This document shows, piece by piece, positions 1 to 8,757 of a DNA stretch of 64,000 nt (positions within the stretch are counted from its first letter, which is position 1; each line of letters begins with the position of its first letter). The stretch lies in contig NZ_LMOI01000019.1 of NCBI RefSeq assembly GCF_001423525.1, positions 1 through 64,000 of the forward strand, written 5' to 3'. The notes under the pieces are model-generated. The model had not been told where the DNA came from. It worked only from the letters and a program-made list of their open reading frames with translations, and made no database searches. This DNA is from Arthrobacter sp. Leaf137 (GTDB lineage: Bacteria > Actinomycetota > Actinomycetes > Actinomycetales > Micrococcaceae). A program made the translations under genes and the position numbers.

Positions 1-233
1 CCAAAGTCTTCCAGCACCCACCGACATTTCCGACGGCCCCAAAGCCCTATGTGGAAACCTCCCGACGATCTCAAGGCAGGCACGTGCAGCAAGGAAAGTG
101 GCGGCTGATGACGACGGCCAAGTACCTCCGCCACAGCAGAACGGCGGCGCCCAAGAAGGCACCGCCGTCGTACGTCCATATCCAAAGGCGAGGCAACCTC
201 GGAGCGGCGAATCGCCAGCGGAGAACACCCTGC
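1..233. other. Intergenic stretch, no supported gene
   Basis: No convincing coding region is seen. The open frames here run straight into the terminator hairpin at 242-278 and have no plausible ribosome binding site or family resemblance. A hairpin is visible at 141-168: arms ACGGCGG (141-147) and CCGCCGT (162-168), an inner GCC/GGC pair and one mismatch. It lacks a T-tract, so its role is unknown. Confidence 0.4.
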
Positions 234-278
234 TTAAAAGAGAATGCCCGGACAGTCCAGGGGACTGTCCGGGCATTC
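234..278 (-). terminator. Rho-independent terminator of the MHS transporter gene
   Basis: A perfect 17-bp inverted repeat (242-258 with 262-278) encloses a 3-nt loop. On the minus strand it is followed by TCTTTT. It lies 16 bp beyond the stop codon of the minus-strand transporter gene, as expected for an intrinsic terminator. Confidence 0.85.
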
Positions 279-294
279 CTGCAAGGCTGGCGGG

Positions 295-1707
295 TCAGGC
301 TACGTTGTTCTCGTAGTCAAGGTCGCGGGTTTCCTTGCTGACGAAGAGGGCGATGAGGGTCAGCACGGCCATGGACGTCAGGTAGACACCCACGAGCACC
401 GGGCTGCCGTCCGCCAGTTCCCACAGCGCCACGGCGATGAACGGCGCAACTGCAGCGCCCAGGATGCTGGAGAAGTTGTAGCTGATGGCCGATCCTGTGT
501 AGCGGACGTTCGTGGGGAACAGCTCCGGCAAGAGCGCGCCCATCGGCCCGAAGGTCAGGCCCATGAGTGAAAAGCCCAGGATCAGCAGCGCCATGGTGCC
601 CACGAACCCGCCGCTGAACAGTGGCACGAAGAGCAGGCCGAAGGCGAAGATCCCGGCGGTGACGCCGATCAGCATTTTCCGGCGGCCGTACTTCTCAGCA
701 AGCGGACCGGAGACCAGCGTGAAGATGCCGAAGAACACGACGCCGGCAATCAGCATCCAGAGGAAATCGTTGCGGGTGTAGCCCAGGCCCGGGACGAACG
801 CAGCTGCAGCGGCTTCGGTCATCGGCTTGCCGGCCTTCTCGGCGGCCGCCCTGGCCGCGTCGAGGCTGGAGGCCCGGGTGCCGTAGGTGAGAGTGAACGT
901 GGTCATCAGGTAGAAGAGCACGTAGGTGGCGAGCATGATGAAGGTACCCAGGATCAGCTGGCGCCAGCTGGTCTTGAAGACGCGGCCCAGGGGCAGCTTG
1001 GCAACCTCGTTGGACTCGATCACCTTGGTGAATGCCGGGGTTTCGATCAGCTTCAGCCGCACGTAGAGGCCGATGATCACCATGACTGCGCTGAGCAGGA
1101 ACGGAACACGCCAGCCCCAGGCCTGGAAGGCAGCGGGTGTGAGCGTGTAGCTGGCCACCAGGAAGATGACGTTGGCGATGATGAAGCCGATGGGAGCGCC
1201 GAGCTGCGGGAACGTGCCGTAGATGGCGCGCTTGTTGGCCGGTGCGTTCTCGGTGGCCAGCAGGGCCGCCCCGCTCCATTCGCCGCCAAGGGCCAGGCCC
1301 TGTGCAAAGCGCATGACTACCAGCAGTGCCGGTGCCCAGAATTCCCAGCCCGGTACCAGCGCAGTGGGCAGGCAGCCGATGAGGAAGGTGGCGATTCCCA
1401 TGGTGAGCAGCGAGGCCACCAGGGTGCCCTTGCGGCCGAACTTGTCGCCGAAGTGCCCGAAGACGATGGACCCCAGCGGGCGGGCGACGAAAGCCACGCC
1501 GAAAACCGCGAAGGAGCTCAGGAGCTGGGTGGTCTCGTTCTGGCCGGGGAAGAACAGCTGCGGAAAGACGAGGACCGCCGCAGTTGCGTAGACATAGAAA
1601 TCATAGAACTCGACCGTGGTGCCGATCAGGCTGGCGACGATCACACGGCCGCGGGAGTTCACCGGCTGGGGTGAACCGGGCACCGTGGAGGTGTCGGTGG
1701 AAGACAT
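295..1707 (-). CDS. MFS transporter, metabolite:H+ symporter (MHS) family
   Basis: A 470-residue inner-membrane secondary transporter with about 12 membrane segments. The loop 2-3 signature GHFGDKFGRKGT lies near residue 85, and GEWSGAALLATENAP near residue 145 is typical of the MHS group (relatives of ShiA, KgtP and ProP), which imports organic acids or osmolytes with protons. The substrate cannot be read from sequence. The ATG at 1707 is chosen because GAAAG lies upstream on the minus strand and the 12 residues before it do not look like part of the family. A LacI/cre-like operator (1709-1722) abuts the start codon, and two tandem TGGAC palindromes lie about 90-120 bp upstream. Control by a carbon-source repressor is therefore likely. 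The gene is divergent from narK. Confidence 0.88.
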   Translation of the reverse strand: MSSTDTSTVPGSPQPVNSRGRVIVASLIGTTVEFYDFYVYATAAVLVFPQLFFPGQNETTQLLSSFAVFGVAFVARPLGSIVFGHFGDKFGRKGTLVASLLTMGIATFLIGCLPTALVPGWEFWAPALLVVMRFAQGLALGGEWSGAALLATENAPANKRAIYGTFPQLGAPIGFIIANVIFLVASYTLTPAAFQAWGWRVPFLLSAVMVIIGLYVRLKLIETPAFTKVIESNEVAKLPLGRVFKTSWRQLILGTFIMLATYVLFYLMTTFTLTYGTRASSLDAARAAAEKAGKPMTEAAAAAFVPGLGYTRNDFLWMLIAGVVFFGIFTLVSGPLAEKYGRRKMLIGVTAGIFAFGLLFVPLFSGGFVGTMALLILGFSLMGLTFGPMGALLPELFPTNVRYTGSAISYNFSSILGAAVAPFIAVALWELADGSPVLVGVYLTSMAVLTLIALFVSKETRDLDYENNVA

Positions 1708-1708
1708 G

Positions 1709-1722
1709 TGTAAACGCTTTCG
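1709..1722 (-). promoter_or_regulatory. LacI/CcpA-type (cre-like) operator over the RBS of the MHS transporter
   Basis: The minus strand reads CGAAAGCGTTTACA, which matches 13 of 14 positions of the LacI/GalR-family cre consensus TGWAANCGNTNWCA. It lies immediately before the ATG at 1707 and covers the GAAAG ribosome binding site. A bound repressor would act as a roadblock at the translation start. The cognate regulator is not in the window. Confidence 0.55.
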
Positions 1723-1791
1723 TGAGAAACCGGCCGGATACAACGGGTTGCCCCGGCGCGAAATAGTTAGAGTTCAATATTAGTTCCGCTG

Positions 1792-1827
1792 GTCCAGTCA
1801 ATGGACGAAAGGTCCAGTATTTGGACC
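1792..1827. promoter_or_regulatory. Tandem palindromic operator pair (GTCCA-N5-TGGAC)
   Basis: Two palindromes lie side by side: GTCCA-gtcaa-TGGAC at 1792-1806 and GGTCCA-gtatt-TGGACC at 1811-1827. Their centres (1799 and 1819) are 20 bp apart, about two helical turns. They sit in the divergent region between the MHS transporter and narK, nearer the transporter side, because narK has its own promoter from 1864 onward. The regulator is unknown. Confidence 0.6.
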
Positions 1828-1863
1828 TGTGCTGTGCGTCTCACTTTTTGGGCACCTTCGCAT

Positions 1864-1951
1864 CCTAACGGCGTCCGGCGGGCACAGATAGGCAAATGTC
1901 ACAGCCCGTTAACATCCGGCGTCGGTCCGTGAAACGCGCCGTCCCTACCTT
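1864..1951 (+). promoter_or_regulatory. narK promoter with GlnR-type half-site array
   Basis: Half-sites follow an 11-bp period: GTCAC (1898-1902), TTAAC (1909-1913), a degenerate CGTCG (1920-1924) and GAAAC (1931-1935). A 10-bp spacer leads to the -10 box TACCTT (1946-1951). GTCAC-N6-TTAAC fits the actinobacterial GlnR box gTnAC-N6-GaAAC at 9 of 10 positions, ignoring the free base. CCTAAC at 1864-1869 lies 82 bp before the -10, as it does in the nirB promoter. There is no good -35, consistent with an activator-dependent promoter. Confidence 0.7.
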
Positions 1952-1983
1952 TGAGGAACAACATCCCCCAAAGGAGGTAACCC

Positions 1984-3459
1984 GTGACTGTTGACCGCAC
2001 CGCAGATGCCGGCACCGGCAATTCCGTTGATCTTGATGACGCCTCGTCCCCGGAATCAGCCGCAGCATCCGCCAGCGCACAGCCCGGCACCACCCGCACC
2101 GCAACCGCTCCAGCCCTTGAATTCCGCCCCGGCCGTTGGATCGCCAACTGGGACGCCGAGAACAAGGAACAGTGGGAAACTGCCGGCCGCTCCATCGCCC
2201 GCCGCAACCTGAACTGGTCCATCTTCGCCGAGTTCCTCGGCTTCGTCGTCTGGCAGCTGTGGTCCATCGTGGTGGTCCAGCTCCCGGCCGCAGGATTCAC
2301 CTTCACCACGTCCGAGATCTTCTGGCTGATCTCAATGCCCAGCCTGGTGGGCGCCACCCTTCGCATTCCCTACACCTTCATGGTTCCCCGTTTCGGCGGC
2401 CGGAACTGGACCATAGTCTCGGCCCTGCTGCTCCTGATCCCCTCCATCGGGCTCGCGCTGTGCGTTTCAAACCCGGAAACGCCGTTCGGTGTGATGCTCC
2501 TGGTGGCAGCCCTGGCCGGCTTCGGCGGCGGTAACTTCGCCAGCTCCATGGCCAACATCACCTTCTTCTACCCGGCACGCGAAAAGGGCTGGGCCCTGGG
2601 CCTGAACGCCGCGGGCGGAAACCTCGGTGCCGCCGTCGCGCAGCTCGCCGTCCCCATTGTGATCACCCTTCTGGCTGCGGGCACCGTCAACCTGCCCATG
2701 GCCGGCCTGATGTGGGTCCCGTTCATCCTGCTGGCCGCATTCGGTGCCTACAAGTACATGAACAACCTCACCAGCGCGAAGGGCGACGTGGCAGGATCCG
2801 TTGCCGCGCTGAAGGAACCGCACCTGTGGGTCATGGCGTTCCTGTACATCGGCACCTTTGGCTCGTTCATCGGCTTCGCCGGTGTGTTCCCCAAGCTGAT
2901 CAAGGACTACTTCCCCGAGTTCTCCACCATCGGCGTGGGAACCGTAGCCCTCTCACTCGCCTTCCTGGGCCCCCTGGTGGGCTCGCTCGCCCGGCCTTAC
3001 GGCGGACGCATGGCGGACCGCATGGGCGGCGCCCGGATGACCGTTTCAGCCTTCGCTTCCATGGCCGTAATCACCCTGACCATGATCTGGACGCTGCCGC
3101 TGAAGAACTTCTGGCTCTTCCTGGTCCTGTTCCTGATGCTCTTCACCGCCAGCGGTTTCGGCAACGGTGCAACCTACCGGATGATTCCGGTCATCTTCGC
3201 CACCAACAGCCGGGCAGCACGCAGCGGAGCCAGCTCCGTGGCCACCCAGCGGCTGGCTTCCTCGGCCCTCGGCCTGATCTCCGCAATCGGTGCGTACGGC
3301 GGGTTCCTCATCCCGCAGGTACTGAACGCGTCCAACACCGCCAGCGGCTCCTACACCCCGGCCTTCTATGGCTTCGTAGGGGCCTACGCCCTGATGCTGG
3401 TGGTCTGCTGGGCCTGCTACATCCGCAACGCCAACCGAAACGCGATGGGACACGTCTAA
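1984..3459 (+). CDS. narK: NarK-type nitrate/nitrite transporter
   Basis: A 491-residue NNP-family MFS protein with about 12 membrane segments after a roughly 45-residue Ala/Ser/Pro-rich cytoplasmic tail. Both nitrate signatures are visible: GGGNFASSMANITFFYP near residue 180 and FGNGATYRMIPVIF near 395. It should import nitrate, with or without nitrite export, for assimilation. The GTG start at 1984 is preceded by a near-perfect AAGGAGGT. The reductase gene begins 2 bp after the stop, so the two are co-transcribed and probably translationally coupled. The promoter carries a GlnR-like array (1898-1935), which predicts induction under nitrogen limitation. Confidence 0.95.
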   Translation: MTVDRTADAGTGNSVDLDDASSPESAAASASAQPGTTRTATAPALEFRPGRWIANWDAENKEQWETAGRSIARRNLNWSIFAEFLGFVVWQLWSIVVVQLPAAGFTFTTSEIFWLISMPSLVGATLRIPYTFMVPRFGGRNWTIVSALLLLIPSIGLALCVSNPETPFGVMLLVAALAGFGGGNFASSMANITFFYPAREKGWALGLNAAGGNLGAAVAQLAVPIVITLLAAGTVNLPMAGLMWVPFILLAAFGAYKYMNNLTSAKGDVAGSVAALKEPHLWVMAFLYIGTFGSFIGFAGVFPKLIKDYFPEFSTIGVGTVALSLAFLGPLVGSLARPYGGRMADRMGGARMTVSAFASMAVITLTMIWTLPLKNFWLFLVLFLMLFTASGFGNGATYRMIPVIFATNSRAARSGASSVATQRLASSALGLISAIGAYGGFLIPQVLNASNTASGSYTPAFYGFVGAYALMLVVCWACYIRNANRNAMGHV

Positions 3460-3461
3460 CC

Positions 3462-5678
3462 ATGACCACAAGCGCCGACACGCACTGCCCCTACTGCGCC
3501 CTGCAGTGCGCCATGACGCTCACGTCCTCCACAGGACCGGCCCCGGCTGCACAGCCGGGGCCGGTCCCCGTGGCCCTCACCACGGCACCTGCTGCACCGC
3601 TCGAGGTCCAGGGGCGCGACTTCCCCACCAACCGTGGCGGCCTGTGCCGCAAGGGCTGGACCTCCGCAAACCTCCTCAACCATCCCGGACGCATCACCGA
3701 GCCCCTGCTCAAGGGCCCGGACGGCGTCCACCGGCCCATCTCCTGGGACCGGGCCCTGGACCTCGCCGCGGCAGCGGTGAAGGACGCCCGCGCCCGCTAC
3801 GGTCCAGACGCCGTCGGCGTCTTTGGCGGCGGCGGCCTCACCAACGAAAAGGCGTACCAGCTGGGCAAGTTCGCCAGGCTGGCCCTGGGCACCTCGCGGA
3901 TCGACTACAACGGCCGTTTCTGCATGTCCTCCGCGGCCGCCGCCGGAATGCGCGCCTTTGGCGTGGACCGCGGCCTGCCCTTCCCGCTCGAAGCGCTGGA
4001 CACGGCCAGCACCATCCTGATGCTGGGATCCAATGTGGCGGAAACCATGCCGCCCTTCGTCCAGCACCTTAAGGGTGCCCGCGACGCCGGCGGCCTGATC
4101 GTGGTGGATCCGCGCCGTTCCGCCACAGCAGATTTCACGGCCGACGGTGGCGGCCTCCACCTCCAGCCCATCCCGGGCACGGACCTCACCCTGCTGCTGG
4201 GCCTCTCCCACGTGGTCATCCACGAAAACCTGGCAGACACCGCCTATATCCGCGAGCGCACCTCGGGCTACAGCGCCGTAGCCCGCAGCGTCGCCTCCTT
4301 CTGGCCCGAACGGGTCCAATCCCTCACTGGTGTGCCGGCGGACCTCATCCGGGAAACAGCCCGCAGGCTTGCCGCCGGGGCCGGCAAGGGCGGCAGCTAC
4401 ATCCTCACCGGCCGCGGCGTGGAGCAGCACGTCGACGGCACCGACACCGCCACCGCCGCCATCAACCTCAGCCTCCTGCTCGGCCTGCCGGGTTCGGCCC
4501 GCAGCGGCTACGGCACCCTGACCGGCCAGGGCAACGGCCAGGGCGGCCGGGAACACGGGCAGAAAGCCGACCAGCTGCCCGGTTACCGCAAGATCACCGA
4601 CCCCGCCGCCCGCGCCCACGTGGCCGGCGTCTGGGGCGTTCCCGAGGAGCTCATCCCCGGCCCGGGCCTTCCCGCGGTGCAACTGCTGAAGTCGCTGGGA
4701 AAGGCCGACGGCGTCCGTTGCCTCTTCGTCCACGCCTCCAACATTGCGGTCGCCTCGCCGGACGCCAACGCCGTTATTGAGGGTATCCGCAGCCTGGACT
4801 TCCTGATGGTCTGCGACTTCTTCATGTCCGAGACGGCAGCCATGGCAGACCTGGTCCTCCCCGTCCTCCAGTGGGCGGAGGAGGACGGTACGCTGACCAA
4901 CCTCGAGGGCCGGGTCCTCCGCCGCCGCCGGGCCCTCACACCGCCTGCAGGAGCACGCAGCGAGCTGTGGATCATGGCCAGGCTCGCCGAACGGCTCGAG
5001 GCACCGTCCACGTACAGCGAGGACCCCGAAACCGTCTTCGAGGAACTGCGGCTGGCCTCCGCCGGCGGCCTGGCAGACTACTCCGGTATTGACTACGCCA
5101 TGCTGGACCGCGGGGAAGCCGCCTACTGGCCCTACCCCGCCGGCAGCACCGGAACCCCCCGGCTCTTCCAAGAGCGCTTCGCCCACGCCGACGGCAAAGC
5201 CGTGATGACCCCGGTGCTGCCGCGCCGCCGTCGTACGCCTTCTGGCAACCCCCTTGCGGAAACTGGGAACGCTGCAGATGCCAAGCCCTTCACCCTCATC
5301 ACCGGCCGCCTCCTGGAGCACTACCAGTCCGGCGCCCAGACGCGGCGGGTCGCGGCGCTCCTGGCCGCGCAGCCTGAGGCGAGGATGCAGATCCACCCGG
5401 CCGCGGCAGCCGCGATGGGTGTCACCGAAGGATCATTCGTATCCGTGGCCAATGAACGCGGCGAGGTGGTGTGCCGGGCCGAACTCAGCACCGCCATCCG
5501 CAGCGAGACGGTCTTCCTGCCGTTCCACTTCCCCGAACTGGAAAGCGCCAACCGCCTCACCGAGGCGGCCACCGACCCCATCTCCGGGATGCCCGAATTC
5601 AAATTCAACAAGGTGTGGGTCCGGCCGGTGGCCGCGCCCGTATCCAGCAAAGTGCTTCAGACGATGGAGGCCTCATGA
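3462..5678 (+). CDS. nasA: Assimilatory nitrate reductase catalytic subunit (molybdopterin oxidoreductase)
   Basis: A 738-residue cytoplasmic bis-MGD molybdoenzyme that reduces nitrate to nitrite. The N-terminal [4Fe-4S] motif is C9-x2-C12-x3-C16 with C62 in GGLCRKG. The spacer before the last cysteine is long and Ala/Pro-rich. C154 in NGRFCMSSAA is the expected molybdenum ligand of the Nap/Nas group. The molydopterin dinucleotide-binding domain forms the C-terminus, after residue ~600. Unlike some NasA proteins it has no C-terminal BFD-type [2Fe-2S] domain; that domain sits on the next gene instead. It starts 2 bp after narK and overlaps the next gene by 4 bp (ATGA). The name nasA follows Streptomyces usage. 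Confidence 0.93.
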   Translation: MTTSADTHCPYCALQCAMTLTSSTGPAPAAQPGPVPVALTTAPAAPLEVQGRDFPTNRGGLCRKGWTSANLLNHPGRITEPLLKGPDGVHRPISWDRALDLAAAAVKDARARYGPDAVGVFGGGGLTNEKAYQLGKFARLALGTSRIDYNGRFCMSSAAAAGMRAFGVDRGLPFPLEALDTASTILMLGSNVAETMPPFVQHLKGARDAGGLIVVDPRRSATADFTADGGGLHLQPIPGTDLTLLLGLSHVVIHENLADTAYIRERTSGYSAVARSVASFWPERVQSLTGVPADLIRETARRLAAGAGKGGSYILTGRGVEQHVDGTDTATAAINLSLLLGLPGSARSGYGTLTGQGNGQGGREHGQKADQLPGYRKITDPAARAHVAGVWGVPEELIPGPGLPAVQLLKSLGKADGVRCLFVHASNIAVASPDANAVIEGIRSLDFLMVCDFFMSETAAMADLVLPVLQWAEEDGTLTNLEGRVLRRRRALTPPAGARSELWIMARLAERLEAPSTYSEDPETVFEELRLASAGGLADYSGIDYAMLDRGEAAYWPYPAGSTGTPRLFQERFAHADGKAVMTPVLPRRRRTPSGNPLAETGNAADAKPFTLITGRLLEHYQSGAQTRRVAALLAAQPEARMQIHPAAAAAMGVTEGSFVSVANERGEVVCRAELSTAIRSETVFLPFHFPELESANRLTEAATDPISGMPEFKFNKVWVRPVAAPVSSKVLQTMEAS

Positions 5679-7234
5679 GCGAGCAGATTGTCATTGTGGG
5701 ATTCGGGCCGGTGGCCGCCCGGCTGGTTGATGAGCTGCTGCCCGCCGTACGCGCAGGCCAGGTGGCACTGACCGTGGTGGGTGAAGAGACCGAAGCTGCC
5801 TACAACCGCGTCCTGGTGGCCGACCTCGGGGTTGGCCGCACCACTGCCGATGCCCTGGCTCTTTCGGACGCCGGCGCCCTCGCTGCCGACGGTGTGGAGG
5901 TACGGCTGGGCACCCGCGTCCGGCGCGTGGACCGCGCCCGCCAGCAGGTCCTGCTCTCGGACGGCACGCCCGTCCACTACGACCGGCTGGTGTTCGCCAC
6001 CGGTTCCCGGCCCGTGATCCCCAACCTCACCGGAATCAATCCCGACCCCGCCTCACCGGTCCTGCCCGCCGGCGTCACCGCGCTGCGGGACCTCCGCGAC
6101 GCCGGCGTCCTGCAGCAGGCCGTGGACGGCGGCAAGCGGGTTGTAGTCCTCGGCGGCGGCGTCCTGGGCCTGGAAACGGCGCTCGCAGCAGCTGAGGAAG
6201 GCGCCACCGTGACCGTGGTCCACAACGGACCGCACCCACTGGGCCGCACCATCGACCAGGGCGGCGGCGCGGTCCTGGCGGCAGGCCTGAGGCGGTGCGG
6301 CGTGCGGATGGCCGGCAACGCGCGCTCCACCGGTGTGGAACACAACGCGCCCGACGGCGGTTTTTCGGCTTTGCTGCTCGATGACGGTTCTGCGATCGAC
6401 GGCGACCTCCTGGTCATCTCGTGCGGCGTGCGTCCCCGCACCGAGCTGGCGGAGGGGTGCGGCCTCTCCACGGCCACGGGCATCCTGGTGGACCACCGGC
6501 TGCGCGCCCACCACGAACCGCACATCTTCGCGATCGGCGACTGCGCCGAGGTGCGCTGCCCGGACCCCGGCTGCGCTGCCTGCCGCACCGCTTCTGGCCC
6601 GTCAGGGCTGGTGGGGCCGGGCTGGCGCCAGGCCGAGTGGCTGGCCGAATACCTGACGCTCCTGGCAGCGGGCCTGATCGAGGACGCAGAACTCCTGCCG
6701 GAACTGCCGGCCGAACAGCAGGGCATCATCGTGCTCAAGGCGCGGGGCCTGAACATGGCCGTTGCCGGGGACAACGGCGCCGACCCCTGGGACGAGGAAG
6801 CGCTCACCGCCGGTGCCGTCAACGGCCGGCCCCGCCTGCAGATCGCCCAGTGGGCGGATCCCGAGCATGGCCGCTACGTGAAGATGACCACGCGCGGCGG
6901 CGTGCTGGAAGGACTCGTGGCGGTGGGCATGCCCCGCACCGCGGCAGAGCTGGTGGGGCTCTTCGAACGGAATGCGGAACTGCCGGCGGACCGGTCGCTG
7001 CTGCTGCGGCTGGACGGCCCGGACCAGCTGCCGGGCAGCGGCCCAGCGGATCCTGCCGGAACCGTGTGCCGCTGCGCCGGGGTCAGCGGAGCGGTCATCC
7101 AGGGCGCCGTAGCTGAAGGCTGCGCCACGGTGGCCGAGGTGTCCAAGGCAACCCGCGCGGGGACCGGCTGCGGCGGCTGCCACGAGGACATCAAGGGCCT
7201 GATCGAGCAGCACTTCTCCCCAGCCTTGCCCTGA
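5675..7234 (+). CDS. FAD/[2Fe-2S] electron-transfer subunit of assimilatory nitrate reductase
   Basis: A 519-residue pyridine-nucleotide-disulfide oxidoreductase-type protein. The FAD-binding GFGPVAARLVDEL is at the N-terminus and the NAD(P)-binding GGGVLGLETALAAAEEGA lies near residue 155. Its C-terminal BFD-like [2Fe-2S] domain has C465-x-C467 and C499-x2-C502. The layout resembles the N-terminal half of NirB and the NasB/NasC reductases. It probably passes electrons from NAD(P)H to the molybdenum subunit encoded just upstream. The start overlaps the preceding stop (ATGA), a sign of translational coupling and a stoichiometric complex. It ends next to the convergent LpdA-like gene with only one base between the two stops. 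Confidence 0.88.
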   Translation: MSEQIVIVGFGPVAARLVDELLPAVRAGQVALTVVGEETEAAYNRVLVADLGVGRTTADALALSDAGALAADGVEVRLGTRVRRVDRARQQVLLSDGTPVHYDRLVFATGSRPVIPNLTGINPDPASPVLPAGVTALRDLRDAGVLQQAVDGGKRVVVLGGGVLGLETALAAAEEGATVTVVHNGPHPLGRTIDQGGGAVLAAGLRRCGVRMAGNARSTGVEHNAPDGGFSALLLDDGSAIDGDLLVISCGVRPRTELAEGCGLSTATGILVDHRLRAHHEPHIFAIGDCAEVRCPDPGCAACRTASGPSGLVGPGWRQAEWLAEYLTLLAAGLIEDAELLPELPAEQQGIIVLKARGLNMAVAGDNGADPWDEEALTAGAVNGRPRLQIAQWADPEHGRYVKMTTRGGVLEGLVAVGMPRTAAELVGLFERNAELPADRSLLLRLDGPDQLPGSGPADPAGTVCRCAGVSGAVIQGAVAEGCATVAEVSKATRAGTGCGGCHEDIKGLIEQHFSPALP

Positions 7235-7235
7235 C

Positions 7236-8651
7236 CTACATGTGGACGTGCAGGCGCCGGGCGGCTTCGGAAATGGAGCCGGTCAGCGACGGGTACACCG
7301 TGAAGGTGCTGGCAACGTCGTCGACGTGGAGCTTTTGCTTCACGGCGATGGCGATGGGGAAGATCAGCTCCGAAGCGTTCGGGCCAACCACTACGCCGCC
7401 GATGACAGTCCCGGATCCCTTGCGCGCGAAGATCTTCACGAAACCATCACGGGCGCTGCGCATCTTGGCGCGGGCGTTGCTGCGCATTGAGAGCTTCACG
7501 ACGTCGCCCTGGTACTTTCCGGAGTCGATGTCGGCTTCCGAAACACCCACGTTGGCGATTTCCGGCGAAGTGAAGATGTTGGAGGCCACCTGGTGCAGCT
7601 TCAGCGGAGTCACGACGTCGCCCATGAAGTGGGCAACGGCGATCCGGCCCTGCATGGCCGCCACGGACGCCAGTGGCAGGACGCCGGTGCAGTCGCCGGC
7701 GGCGTAGATGTTCGGGGCGCTGGTGCGGGAGACACCGTCCACCTTGATGTGGCCGCTTTCGCTGACGGCGACGCCGGCTTCCTCGAGGCCGATGCCGTCG
7801 GTGTTGGGGATGGAACCAAGGCACAGGAGGCAGTGGCTGCCGGTGACCTTGGTGCCGTCACTGAGGGTGACCACCACGCCGTCGTCCGTCCGCTCCACTG
7901 ATTCAGCGCGTGAGCGGGACAGCACGCGGACACCGCGGCGTTCGAAGACCTCCTCCAGGACCACGGCGGCGTCAACGTCCGAGCCCGGGAGCACCCTGTC
8001 GCGGCTGGATACCAGCGTCACCTTGGAGCCCAGTCCGTTGTAGGCGGAGGCGAACTCGGCGCCGGTGACGCCGGAGCCCACCACGATCAGTTCCTCGGGC
8101 AGTTCATCAAGGTTGTACAGCTGGGTCCAGTTGAGGATGCGTTCGCCGTCGGGACGGGCTGTGGCCAGTTCGCGCGGATGGGCGCCGACGGCCAGCAGGA
8201 TGGTGTCCGCCTCGATGGTTTCGGTGCCTTCCGCGGTCAGGACCTCGATGGTGTGGTTGTCCAGGAGCCGGCCGGAGCCTGCGAGGATCCTGACGTTCTG
8301 GCTGGCCAGGGCGTCGTGGATGTCCTTGGACTGGCTGCGGGCCAGGTTGAGCAGGCGGTCGTTGATGTGCTTGAGGTCGGCCCTCATCACGGGGACGAAG
8401 TCGCCGCCGTCGACGTCGAACTTCACGCCAAGCTCCCCCGCTTCGGCAACGCGGGTCATCAGGTCGGCCGTGGCGATGAGGGTCTTGGAGGGGACGACGT
8501 CGGTCAGGACCGCGGATCCGCCCAGGCCTGCGCGCTCGATGATGGTGACCTGCGCCCCCAGCGAGGCGGCCACGATAGCGGCTTCGTATCCGCCTGGACC
8601 ACCTCCCAGGATCGCGATCCGGGGTGAACTGAAATCTGGGTGCGTAGTCAC
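7236..8651 (-). CDS. lpdA: LpdA-like NAD(P)H-quinone dehydrogenase (flavoprotein disulfide reductase family)
   Basis: A 471-residue FAD flavoprotein with the dihydrolipoamide dehydrogenase fold: FAD motif GGGPGGYEA at residue ~16, NAD motif GSGVTGAEFASAY near 192, and a C-terminal dimerisation domain. The redox-active Cys pair expected near residue 45 is missing (GGSAVLTDVVPSK instead of GGTCLNVGCIPSK). The C-terminal His-Glu dyad is also altered (YPSLTGS). These are hallmarks of the M. tuberculosis Rv3303c type, which reduces quinones with NAD(P)H and not lipoamide. The GTG start at 8651 has GGGAGAA upstream. It is divergent from the purine nucleoside phosphorylase gene, a neighbourhood also found in mycobacteria. 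Confidence 0.85.
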   Translation of the reverse strand: MTTHPDFSSPRIAILGGGPGGYEAAIVAASLGAQVTIIERAGLGGSAVLTDVVPSKTLIATADLMTRVAEAGELGVKFDVDGGDFVPVMRADLKHINDRLLNLARSQSKDIHDALASQNVRILAGSGRLLDNHTIEVLTAEGTETIEADTILLAVGAHPRELATARPDGERILNWTQLYNLDELPEELIVVGSGVTGAEFASAYNGLGSKVTLVSSRDRVLPGSDVDAAVVLEEVFERRGVRVLSRSRAESVERTDDGVVVTLSDGTKVTGSHCLLCLGSIPNTDGIGLEEAGVAVSESGHIKVDGVSRTSAPNIYAAGDCTGVLPLASVAAMQGRIAVAHFMGDVVTPLKLHQVASNIFTSPEIANVGVSEADIDSGKYQGDVVKLSMRSNARAKMRSARDGFVKIFARKGSGTVIGGVVVGPNASELIFPIAIAVKQKLHVDDVASTFTVYPSLTGSISEAARRLHVHM

Positions 8652-8757
8652 AAACGATTATTCTCCCGCATCCTCGCCTGACCACCAAAGAAACCGGTCT
8701 CTCGGGGGTGCGGACCAGAGGGTGGGCGGAGCGGGACCGGCAGGATACCTTGTACCA

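Noticed and set aside
51-341. Overlapping small open frames at the window start
   Set aside because: They run through the terminator and into the transporter 3' end, with no supporting signal.
1741-1830. TTGACT (1801-1796, minus strand) as -35 of the MHS transporter promoter
   Set aside because: No acceptable -10 at 16-18 bp; the nearest TAATAT is only 13 bp away.
3456-5396. 646-codon open frame antisense to the nitrate reductase gene
   Set aside because: It mirrors the high-GC codon pattern of nasA, has no family resemblance or ribosome binding site, and the sense gene is certain.
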